Positions 48,848-59,739 of a stretch of 64,000 nucleotides of DNA are shown here, in pieces. The translations under genes and the position numbers were made by a program. Each line of letters starts with the position of its first letter. Position 1 is the first letter of the stretch. Where the stretch lies: the NCBI RefSeq assembly GCF_040807025.1, contig NC_090953.1, forward strand, positions 23,296,997 through 23,360,996, read 5' to 3'. The notes beneath the pieces were generated by a model. It did no database searches and was not told where the DNA came from. It saw only the letters and a list, made by a program, of their open reading frames with translations. The DNA is from Struthio camelus (Eukaryota; Chordata; Aves; Struthioniformes; Struthionidae).

Positions 48848-51800
48848 ATGGCGACGGGCGGCGGCGGGCGGCCGGGCGGGCCGCGGGCCGAGGCGGTGAG
48901 GGGCGGCCGGGGGGGCCGGGACACGCGTGGGGGCGGCCGGGGGGGCGGGGGGCCGGGACACGCGTGGGGGCGGCCGGGGGCGGGGGGCCGGGACACGCGT
49001 GGGGGCGGCCGGGGGGCGGCGGGGAGCTTTGCCTGCGTGGTTTTCGGGCTTTGCGCGGTGGGTCGCTGCTCCTGTGGAGGTTTCTGGCGCTCGCAGGGCC
49101 GTGTCCTCTCGCTGATAAACCCTTTAACCGGGGGGGGGGGGGGGAAGAAGGCGGCTTTTCCCCCCAAACCCGGGCTTTGAAACGTGATTGTTGGACTCCG
49201 CTTTCGTTTTAACCGTGTGTTTTTACGTGGAAGCCTTACTGCACGGGGAGAAGCTTGAAAGGCTCAAAACCTGCGAGTTAAACCACAATATGGGTGGTAT
49301 TTATTTTTTTTTTAAGTCTCTTCTGTCCCGTCTTCCCGTGTGTTTTTATCCCTGGAGGCAGCTTGCGAAGGAGTTGCCGGCCACCGTGCGCCCCTTTAGC
49401 TTAGCACCGGTTTGCCCGAGTAATCCCTGCATCTGCGAATAGATCTGCTTATTCCTTCTTATTCCTTATTCTTTTCCTTTTCAGCCGATTCGAGCAGAGA
49501 GCCAGAGGATGAGCCGGCAGGCAGGCGCGGTGGAGAAGAGGGGACCGTACCTCATGAGCAAGCCGCCCTCCGTTCACGCCAAACTGCGTAAGTGTCACCG
49601 CGCTTTCCCGAAGCAGAGCAGAAGCTAGTGATGCCTGCCCCTTGCCTCTTCTGTGGGCAGAAACCTCAGCCCCCAGACCTCTGTCGGGTGCTTTATTCCA
49701 GCTCAGTAATGGCTTCAGCTATGTTTTTAAGTGGAAGCACTGGATGGTAATCCCTGCCCTTTGCAGAGCTTGTCTTGTGGAGAAAAGAGCAGTTGAAATT
49801 GCACCGTTTAGCAATTGCATGTGCCAGCTAAGGAAAGTCTCTTTTGGTCCGATGCTACAAACTACTACTTTTCTTTAGGTGGAAAAAACAGCTTTGACTG
49901 GATTAGAATTTCTGCATTTAAAATGCAGCTTCCACCCATTCTTTTGGTGGGCCTGGCTAGTTAGCCCCGCTGGTCTACAGCTAATTCTCGCCCCGTAATG
50001 GTGCTGTTAAGTTACCGGGGAAGGGGTGGTTATTTTACCGGTGGACTAGCCTGAGGCTCCCCATACGGCTTGAGAAGGTTTCAGAGCGTGAGGTGCCTTA
50101 TCCTGGGCTTAACAGAGAAGAAGCATCTTGAAAATCCAGTGGTAGTTTCTGCGCTCTTGTCTAGCGGCTCACTCTTTGTCTGTGACAGTTTGCAAATTGG
50201 AGGGCTCTGAATGGCGATGCCCATCAGACACCTTTTCCTCCTGCCCCCGTAGCTAGGTGACTATAACACTGGTCTCCTCAAGAGCCCACATACTTTGTAA
50301 ATCAAGCGCTGCTAAACTTAGGCCTGCTTTTGGTCGCTCAGACCGGCCTTTCAACCAGAGTGTTGGCTGGCCTCCTGAGGGGAAAGGAAACCAAATCCAC
50401 TGACTGTTCTCTGTCCCTTCATGCTTGGCTGTTGAGAGTCTGGATGGTGAAGAGTTTAGCTCCTGGTAAATGCAATTGCCTTGCTTCACAGAACCGTGCG
50501 GGCTGTTAATGCTGCAAACACTTAAACTGGGCACTCGCAGCAGCTGGGAGCCAGCCCTGGACTATGTCCCGTGGCAGGCATTGCCACCTGCCCGCCAGCC
50601 GCTCGGAAGCGTGGATGTACGTAGGATTTTACTGGCTTTGTTCTGCAGGTGACTTTCTGCTCTTGCGCGGAGCAGTGGCTGAGAGGCCCTGGGACAGATG
50701 GCCCCGAGCTGGAGTGCTTCCCCCTGGGCAGGCGGAGTCACGGGAGTGTGTGATAGAGTCCACACCTGCTCTCTGCTTGTTCCCAGCTTTGGTTCACGCT
50801 ACTGTTTCTGATATCCCCAGCGTTACAGAGTTCAGGTTGTGGGCCGTGGGCTGTCCGTCCTGCCCCAGTGAGGTGCCTGGTGCTGACCGGACGGCGGGTG
50901 CTTTGCCAACACCACCGTTTGGGCTGGTGCTGGGGAACATCCCCAGAAGGCTGATGCTGGCAGAACTGACCTCTCCCAGTCTGAAATTCTCTCAGGCTTG
51001 GTATAAAAGAGGATAGCTTTTGTACTAGGAAGTGTTTGAGGGTGGCATAAATTTTCATGGTAGCTAATATTACTTCTGTTGCTGACATTAGATGCTTTTG
51101 TAATTTTTTTTTTTCCGGTTGGTGTTTGGTGCTGGAACAGAGGGAGTTAGGCTGGAGTTAGAGCGCCTTTACATTAAGCTCACACCAGCCCTGCTGTGTG
51201 CAGTCTGCACATATGGGCAGCAGGATCAACTGCTTCTTTCAGCTTGTCAAAGTGATAAGAATAGACGCCGTGGAACTGAAGTTTGAGTTGCCTGTGAAGG
51301 GCACTGCAAGGCAGCTGTGCTCTCCTGAAGCATGCCCTGCACTGGCCCACAAAGGACCACGGGACCGTTGGATGCCTGCAGCTCTGACCCCTTTTTTGGT
51401 TTTCAGACCGGCAGCGAGAGCTGGCGAAGGCGGTGCTGCGAAGACAAGGCCTGCTGGGGGGAACCGCTCCACATCAACCAAAGCCAGCAGCTAAAAGGTC
51501 TGATCCCGTTTGCTCTTACTTGTACCGAGATGTATTTTTACATGCGTTTGTGAGACTGGGCAATTTGTAGGGTTAAGAACGGCGCGCAGGACCATCTCCA
51601 GGCAGCTGGTTCTAATCTGGCCCAGGTATACAGTAAGAGAAAGCCCTGGAGGCCAGTCAGCAGCAGCCCATCTGAGATGCTGGTGTCTTCTCCCCGTTCC
51701 CAGTTTGTCTGGTACAATAAAATATAGCACTTTTCAAGCTAGAATTGCACTCGTGTGCTGGCAGCCTTGGGCTGGGGGCTGAACTGCCTCTTGCTAGAGG

Positions 51801-54610
51801 CAGTCCCTCCAGATCGGGACTGAGCGTGTTGGTGCTGCCTTGGCTGCTTCCTCTCTGGGATAACAGAAGATGCTTCAGAAATGTCCCTTGATTGGGCTGT
51901 TGCGAGGCGGAGAAAGCAGAGAATTTTGTATCGCTCCCCATCCTCCCTGCACTCTCCCCTTTGACTGAGTCCTCTCTTCAGCTTTCATAATGTACATAAA
52001 TGGTATAGGCCAAGGGTGTGAGCACCTGACCGACAAGCTGCTAGTTACGGTGGGTCAGCGAGTGACAGTCTAGGAGCCAGGAATGACTGTGTTTTCATAG
52101 CTGGCCTTGACTGTCGGGTGGGCTGAGTCTCAGGGGAGATGGGGAAGCCAGGAAAATATGTCTTGCTTGGGGCAGGCTAGGGCTGCCTGTGGGCTTGGTT
52201 ATGACGGTGTAGCTGATGGGTGGTAACCTTTTAGTCCACAAACTCGTTCCCGCTCGCTAAGAGTGCTTTTTGCTGCGGTAAACATCAGGCTGTGAAAACC
52301 TGATTTGGAATAAGGGAGTTGCAGGGCAGAGAAGGCTGAGAAAGGCTGCACCACAGTCATCAGTCCACATGCAGAAGTTGGAAATTGTTCTACCAGGCTC
52401 TATATTTCTTCTCTTTGTCTTGGATGTGGTCTGGTGTTAAGGATTTGAGCAGATAGCTTAAGCAGAGAGCTTAGAGATAGAGTTTATTCTCAGCCAGTGG
52501 TGTCCCTGCATGGTGTCTGATGAGGGAGGCATAGCTTAGCAGTTACATGGGAGAGGATGTGCCTGGCATCCAGCACAGGGTTTTCTGCTCTCGCTCCTCA
52601 GTCCGTCAGATCTGTGACTACATTTCCACAGCAAAGTGACTGTTGCAGGCTCATTTGTCTGCTTTTCGCAGGTCAGTGAAATTTAACAAGGGCTACACAG
52701 CTCTCAGCCAGACAGCAGACGAACAGCTGGTATCCCTCGATTCAGACAGGTGAGAGCTCTGCATGTATATCCCACACTTGTGCTTTGGGGTAGTTGTTTT
52801 TACAGGATGCTGATTGCGTACTGTGTGTTGAATGTGAGCCTGCTGTGTGCTGCTGCTGTCCTCAGCGTGGAAGAGATTAATGGACTTGAAAAATGTAGCG
52901 GCCTTTCTCTGTGCTGGGATTTGCTGAAGGGAGAGGGACTGAGGGAGCTGAGTAGGCTCTGCCAAGTCAAAGGAGCTGATGTGTCATGAAAAGCAGTCTG
53001 CTTACTGCTATCTGTAAACCTACAGATAAGAAAAAAAAATTCCTCACCTTTTGTGTGATTGATTTGCCTTGTCACTTCTGGAGCAAGGAGTCTAAAGATG
53101 CATCACTGATTAGATTGGACACCTATGAGCAGTGAAACAGTTCTGTTGTCCCAAATTTAACAAATGACTCTGCCCCTGAAACCCTTGGGATTATGCTGTC
53201 AGCTCCCTTGGTTTGGAGATTCCCTTGTCTGGTCATTCAAGTAAAGCCACAGCTTCCCTGCCAAGTCGATATGTAGCCCTGTGCTTTCAGAGCTGGTGCA
53301 GCAGAGAGTTATGTGCTCCACACTTCCGGCTCACTCTGACTGTTGCCTTCTTCTCTTAGTGACGGGGAGCTGGAATCAAGATGTTCCTCTGGCTACTCTT
53401 CCGCTGAGGCAAGTGGAGGTGTTTCGCTCCTGTCTGACTGTAGGGTTCCTATAGGCTTCCTTGCCCCAGTTACACATCTGAGCTCCGCACAGAGAGTGGA
53501 ATTAAGCGTACCCCTCTCTTTTGGGTACTGAAGGGCAGTGTCAATGGTGAACTCAGAATTGTCACTGCTCTGTTCAGGCACAGCCCTAACAGTAAGAGGA
53601 AGGGGCTGTTGCCTTGCCAAACCCGCTCTTGCTGTGTGTGTCCCTTTCAGCCTGGAGGGTTAACTGAAGCTCATTAGTCTGCTTTGCAAACATGTGCCTT
53701 TGCTGCTTGATATTCAGACTGCAAAAAGAGATGCGTAAAGCTCCCTTCTGCTGGTGCCAGTCGTATATTAATGCTTCATCCTTTGTGCCTAAAGCGTCGT
53801 GTCCTTCCAGACCCCAAAGCGCTGCAGCTGATGAGCTCGGTTTGCGAGGAAGGAGTTGCAGCTGCAGTCCTGCTGTGTGCAGGGTGCTGCAGCCCAGGAG
53901 CTAGAGATCTTTGATCTTTTGCTTGTCTTCTCTGGCTGTGGTGTTTTTCCCTGTGTGAAGCTGCTGGTAGCAGCCCTGAAGGGAGACCTCGATGCTCTTT
54001 TGGTTTGCAGTCCTACCTTTTGTGGGAGTGCGTGGGGCTAGCCTTGGCACTTGAATTTTAACTATTGTTTTGCTTTCAGTTAGAGGTTTGCAAACTTCTG
54101 GAGGCTACAACCCTGCTTCTAATCGCTGTAATAATCCAGCTAGTTTTTGAGGTCACATAGACTAACCTAAAATCTGCTGGGCTCTGGCTCTGTTCAGTCA
54201 CTCTCTGGCAACTGGTGCTTCAATCCTCTTCCTCTGTTCACCTCTGAGCTGTCACACGCAGATGTCTGCGTCCTGCCAGTCGCGTTAACGAGAATGCAAG
54301 TAACACTGACTGACAGGCGCTGGGTCTGGAGCATTGATCAGGCATCAGGTAGCACAGGGAACGTTTCCACTGTGCCGGCCAGTGCTTCAGCTCGAGTTTT
54401 CCTGCTGTGCCGACACGTTTCAACAGCTCTGTCTCCTCTGCCTCCACCCAGCAGGTGAACCAGGATCTGAGCCGGCAGCTGCTGCAGGATGGGTACCATC
54501 TAGATGAGGTCCCGGATGATGAAGACCTGGATCTCATCCCCCCTAAACCTGTTGCCTCCTCTTCTTGCCTGTGTTGTTTCGGCGACTCTCTCTCCTGCGT
54601 GATCCAGTAG
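48848..54610 (+). CDS. FAM219B: FAM219B, conserved protein of unknown function
   Basis: Six coding exons join in phase: 48848-48895 ([16 protein letters not shown]), 49485-49587 ([12 protein letters not shown] to SVHAKL), 51407-51497 ([18 protein letters not shown] to PAAK), 52672-52749 ([14 protein letters not shown] to SLDSD), 53360-53408 ([17 protein letters not shown]) and 54452-54610 ([20 protein letters not shown] to the stop). They give 175 aa, against 198 in human; the loss is in the poorly conserved N-terminus. The conserved core is the VEKRGPY segment, [20 protein letters not shown] and [10 protein letters not shown]-type acidic tail, here [12 protein letters not shown]. It ends with a Cys-rich stretch [12 protein letters not shown]. 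There is no recognised catalytic motif or membrane segment, and no established biochemical role. The intron after SSAE has a GC donor, and the last acceptor is a CAGCAG tandem. Confidence 0.95.
48911..49015. repeat. triplicated 36-bp GC-rich unit with ACGCGT core
   Basis: Three copies of GGCCGGGACACGCGTGGGGG with flanking GGCGGCCGGGG lie in FAM219B intron 1, directly after the exon-1 donor. The ACGCGT cores are at 48923-48928, 48960-48965 and 48995-49000. Confidence 0.85.
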
Positions 54611-57600
54611 GGGCTGCTCGGCTGGGTTGCCCAGAACAGGTCATGAGCCAGCACTTTCTTGTTTGTCCCTTGGGATGTTTGTGGGTGTCAATGTCCCGCA
54701 CTGGGACAGTGACTCAAAAACTGAATGCTGCTACACTGCTGTGCTGCTGCTCTTGGTGAGCAGCAGCAGCTGACCAACCCAACACTACTTTTTGTTACAC
54801 ATAGCAATATAAAAGAGATTGCACAGCGACATTTAGCCTGCCTGGATGGGACTTGTCACTTTGCCAGGCATGAGAAGCTCTTTGCTAGCTGAGGTGGGGA
54901 GAAAAGAGGCAGAAGCCAGGTACCCTCCTCAAGGGGTGTAAAGGGAAAGAGCGTGGAGCTCACACTGATGAGGGGCAGGAATGCGGACAGCAGCAGCAAA
55001 CATGCTGGGTTGCCTGGCCAGCTCTGATTTCCTTCAGCCTGCTGTGCCTGAGGATTAGGATCCAGCATTTGCCCTGAACCACAGTCTGAGGGTGCTGCAG
55101 TGAGGGGCTCACGTGTCTCCTCAGAGGCCTGTTCCCAGCAGGACCCCAGGGCCTAGCAGATGAGTGAAGGAGGAGTGAAATTCTGTGCTGGAATAAGCTG
55201 TTTGCGAGCTGACTGCCCTGGCTCGATTTGCCTGTGTGCGCTGCTTTAGCCCTTCAGGAGCTCCCCTGCTTTGTCTTTCTGGAGTTCATTTTTAGTGGGG
55301 GTCTTGACTACAAGCAGTAGTTGTCCTACCCTGGACCTCCGTCATTCGGAAGTTGTGTTCATGGTGGGGTTGAACTGCTGTTGTGCGGGACCTGCCAGCC
55401 CACCCGTCAGCTGTGAAGACAGAGGGTTAAGGAACTCTGCTGTGGCCAGGCCCTAGCCTTTTCCTTCCCTGTGGAGGGGACCGAAGGAACCTTTTCTATT
55501 TATTTATTTTATCCTCAGCACAGTTACCTCTCCCCCTGGCTGGGTGAGGCCGAACCACAGAGGTCAGCGTAGGCTAGCAGAGTGCTGGGGAAGCGCTGCT
55601 GGAGGAGAGCTGCCTAATTAATGTGTCTAATGCTGCTTGCAATTGCTGCTGGGTTTCCTTCTCCCAAAGCCTGGACGTGCTGATCTGAACCAAAGATTGC
55701 TGCTGTCCATTGAGGGAGGACAGTGCAGTGGTGGATGCTAAGAAGATAAGATAGGAGGAAACCACATGGCAGGCTCCAGAGCTTTAAGCAATTGTGTCTG
55801 ATACATGCACTAGAAGTTACTGCATTGTCTGCTGAGAGCCTCCCTGCTTTCCGCATCTTGGAGAGACCAGTTACATGGCTGATTCATGGCAACCTGACTG
55901 GACCACTGGTATTGGAGTAACTCCTCTGGGATCTCTGTGCTCTCCAAAGCCATCATTCCTCTCTACTTACTCAGGAGTTTGAGGGAGTCCAGGGCCACTT
56001 GTGACCATGGAAAGGCAGACTCTAGAACAGAGATGAAACTTCAGTCTGTTGAGTTTTCCCAAAACTCTTATTTGGGACATTTATTTATTGTCTGCTCAGT
56101 CATATTGTTGCTGTCAGATCAGCACAACAGATGCACCTCTGGGAGTGAGTCCGTCCTGCTCTTTGGTAGGAGCACCAGTGAGTTGCTACTGATGCTGTCC
56201 TGGATCACTCACCATGCCGGAGCATCCAGAGTGCTCCCAAGCCACAAATTGCTGACCCTTATGAGGACATAGCTTGCTGTGATCCTCCTTCATCTGTCCG
56301 TAAAAAGTCAAATTTGAAACAACTCAGCTTCAGAGTAATGTCCTTCAGCACTCAGTGTCTGTGCAGTTTCTGCCACGTGTTTGTGCTGCTTGTTTCCCTG
56401 TCCTGCCAGGCTGAACATAGCTGTTGCTTGTGCAGGCTGAACAGGCTCTGCTTGGCCTGGTTGTCCCTCGGACATGAGGAGTTGTTCTTTATAGTGGGTC
56501 TGTGTTGTGGAGGAGCGTGACCAGGGCTGATACCAAGGTCTTCCTGCTTTGCACTGGAATATATGTTTTTTTTTCTTTCTTATTAGATAGTCACAGAAAA
56601 GGATGAAGCTGTGCAATATCTCTGCAGATCTGTCTGTCTTTTCTTTTGTTAGCGGCTACAGGCTGTAGCCCCCAGGTCTTTGTGTCCACAGGGTGGTGTC
56701 CATCACAGGGAACACTTGTCTGTCTGTATCACTGCTGTTCGGAGTTGTGGATCTGAGGATGGCAGGTGTGAGGATTCGAAGTGGGGACAGCGTGTGGAGT
56801 TGCAGTAACGCTACAGTGGCGGCGACTGCTGCGTCCTGGCTTAAGTGGGGGGCTTGAGAGCAGCGTGTTGTGCTGCTGACGGCCTGCCTGGCACGTGGTA
56901 CCATCTGCTGCTGATGGTTCTGTCCTTGGCTGATGAAGTCCATGTACTGTATTTATGAAGTGATTTATATTTTTTCCCCTTGGGCCCCTTCCCAGCTGCA
57001 GCCCCAGAGCAGCGCAGCCAAGCTCGACCTTCTCTTTACATTCCCTTCCTTACAGGGCAGCCCTCTTCAAGGGCTGCATGCTGCGCTCAGAGGCAGAAAA
57101 AAGCAGCATTGCACAAAGTGCTTGGACTATAGCAGATTTGCGTTTGCCACCACGTAGAAACCTGCTGCCTTACTGTAGTATGTAGCAAGCAGAAGCATGT
57201 TGTGGTCAGCACGCTAATTTGGCACAAGGGAAGGGCTTACAAGGAATGTTTTCTTCTTGGCGCAGAGGAGTTGGTGTTACAGGGCCATGCAGCTTGTGAG
57301 TAGGATGTGTGTTTTGGGGGCTGACTCCTTTTTCATATTTAACCTCTGACTTGCCTTTGCTTTATTGAAACAGGGAGTTGAAAAGCACTGTGCTCACCTG
57401 CTAAACCTCAGGACCTTAATTTCAGCTTTCCATGGCAGGGGAAGTCGACTTCCTGGTCAGTCTGGTTTTAGCTCATAGCTTGTTCCAGTTCTTTCCAAAC
57501 CTGCTTTAGTGCTAGTGAGCTCCCAAGGCAGTAGGAGGGAGTTGTGGCTCCAGTGCAGCACAGACCCTCTCAGTGTCAGCTGTGCACAGGTCAGTCATTT

Positions 57601-57800
57601 TGTGTGTGATTTTGGGGCAGGTGGAATCTATCTCATATGAGTTTTAAAAGCTGCCTTAAATCATGGTCCAGCTGTACTATATAGAGGACAATCAGCTTCT
57701 TATAAAGAAACCTTGTTTAAATACTTGATGTCTAGAGAACTGAACTGTTTTTTGTATGTTCCTTGCTGAAGGAAGCACTTAATAAACTGGATTGTGTTAC
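54611..57800 (+). other. FAM219B: FAM219B 3'UTR
   Basis: About 3.2 kb of sequence without recognisable exons lies between the stop codon and an AATAAA at 57781-57786. I infer a single long 3'UTR. An earlier poly(A) site cannot be excluded. Confidence 0.5.
57781..57786 (+). terminator. FAM219B: FAM219B poly(A) signal
   Basis: AATAAA is followed within 20-40 nt by TGTGTTACT and GCATGTGTT, a G/T-rich downstream element. Confidence 0.6.
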
Positions 57801-58714
57801 TCAAAGCATGTGTTATTACTCTGGCCAGGAGCTGCATAAATGAAAGGGTCCTGGCTGGCAGTTAAAGAACTGGTTCACTTAAACCTGCAGCTGCTTTGAG
57901 CTGCTCTGGCCCCTGCTGAGTGGGGAGGGCGAAGTCTGAGCTGTGACCCAGCAGCCCAGGACTTGGGCTGGCTCTTTCCCCAGCTCCTTTCTCCCATTGC
58001 TTACTCGGTCCCTCAAGCAGCCAGGGTGGGAGACCTGCGGGCAGAGGGGAGGTTTTTGGAGCAGGGAGGAGAGCACTCAGCGCTCTGTGTGTTCTCAGGA
58101 GCAACCCAGTTTTCCTTTTTACAACTGCCTGGCTCTTGTTGCTTTGGTGTCCTGTTACAGTGCAAAGCTGTCGTGGCACACCTTGCCCCTGGCTGTGCAA
58201 TTTATAGCACTGCTGAGGGTGAAGCAGGGTGGGCAGCACCCATAGCCGAGGGCTAGGCTGAATAGGAAAGGTCACTTCCACCTTCAGCCCTGCCTGCTTC
58301 CCTCTCAGGGTGCCAGCCTGAGGCAGGGGAAGGCAGGCACCGGCTGCCACTGCCCACAGCCTCCTCTTCCTGTCCAAGAACCGCGTTCGCAGAGCCAAAT
58401 GACCTTGCGCAACCCTGCACCCGTGGCCTTGCTGGGCTGGAGGGAGCCTGAGCCAGGGCTCCCTGCCCTCCAGCCCAAGGCAGGGTGAGGAACACAGGTC
58501 AGTCCTCACTGGAGAGGGTGCAGTGCAGGCTGAAGAGCAAGGACAGCAGCGCTCTGCTCCTGCTTCAGCACTCACTTGCTTTTAGAGAGAAGTGGATTCT
58601 CCTATTGCTTTATCTGATCCCGTGTACACTCGCAGCTGTAGCAGGTAGATGCCATGGCTTGTCCCCTTTCTCTGGCTGCTCAGTACACAATACTTCCCTG
58701 TGACTGAGGACAAA

Positions 58715-58870
58715 GTTTTCACTTTATTCATAGCACCGTTCATCTGAGGATCTCCAACCCTTCAGTTTCACACCACCCTGTGAAGTAGGACTGTGCCTTT
58801 TCCCTTTTACAGATGAGGGAAGGGGACATACAGCTTACATGACTGCCTACAAGCAATCGGGCATGGTAAG
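58715..58870 (-). mobile_element. MIR-type SINE fossil at MPI 3' end
   Basis: On the plus strand the stretch 'accaccctgtgaagtagg', then 'cccttttacagatgaggga', then 'ggacatacag' is the complement of the MIR/L2-like tail 'cctcatctgtaaaatggg ... cctacctcatagggttgtt'. The element is therefore minus-oriented. It continues on the minus strand to 'ggtgctatgaataaagtg', which fits the MIR end 'gcacatagtaagcgctcaataaatg'. It is strongly diverged, as expected for this Mesozoic family. Confidence 0.6.
58723..58728 (-). terminator. MPI: MPI poly(A) signal, apparently MIR-derived
   Basis: AATAAA on the minus strand at the 3' tip of the MIR fossil would end MPI with a 3'UTR of about 1 kb. An ATTAAA on the minus strand at 59616-59621 is the alternative and would leave a 3'UTR of about 0.12 kb. 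Confidence 0.5.
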
Positions 58871-59739
58871 AACACCAAACACCTAGGAGCGCGCCCACCC
58901 ACCATACCCCCCACCCCAGGGCCTGGGCTGCTGTCATCCAGCCCTGCCTTCCCCTGCTGCAGCACACCTCTGCACAACATGCCTGGGTGCTGGCAAGAGC
59001 CAGGAGGTGTCTGATGTGATCACACCCCCTCCTTTAGATGAGAGTTAGGTGTTTCACAGTTACTTGTCAGCAATAGGCAGTGATGTGCAGTACAGAAGGA
59101 TCGCGAATAAGTACTCCCCGACACTGGCCAAGCCCCTCTCCCTGCCTGCAGTCTCCCAAAGCACTTTTGATGAAGCCAGGTCTAAGCCCTACTGCAGCCC
59201 CAGTTCTCTTCCCTCTTCCCCTCCCAGGAGAAAACCTCAGCATCACATTTGCATGGGTAGGCAGCAGAATGTCCCTACAAGACGGGCAAAGGTGCAGCTC
59301 TGCAGCGCCAGGTAAGGACTTCTCAAGACCAGAGGCACGGATCTCATGTCTCCCTGCTGCTTTTCAGCGAGAGGGGGAAAAAAAAAAAATGTTGCCGTAT
59401 GGCATTAGCAGCACTGACAAGTACTGGCCCTGCGTGGTGTGATGCTAAGGGGATACACCCCCACCCCACGCACGCAGGGCCATGGTTACAAAGCTACGAA
59501 GGGAGAGGTTCTTCCTCACCCCTTTACTCTGGGCCATGATCAAGGAGTTGATTCAGAAGCCAGAGGGTGAGTGTGAAATTGCTTTCGCTACAAATTGAGT
59601 GTGGGTTACTTTGGGTTTAATGGTGGATTAAGGGCAACTTTCAAGCTAACACCCAACCTGGCAAGCCTACTTTGCCCAGGCCAGTTTCTATCTACTCTAA
59701 AGTGGGGTCACTGCAGGGGAGGGGTCCTGGGGTCCCCAC

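Noticed and set aside
57862-58575. 237-codon minus-strand frame between FAM219B and MPI
   Set aside because: No similarity recognised, Ser/Leu/Pro-rich, and it lies beyond the inferred MPI poly(A) site without splice support.
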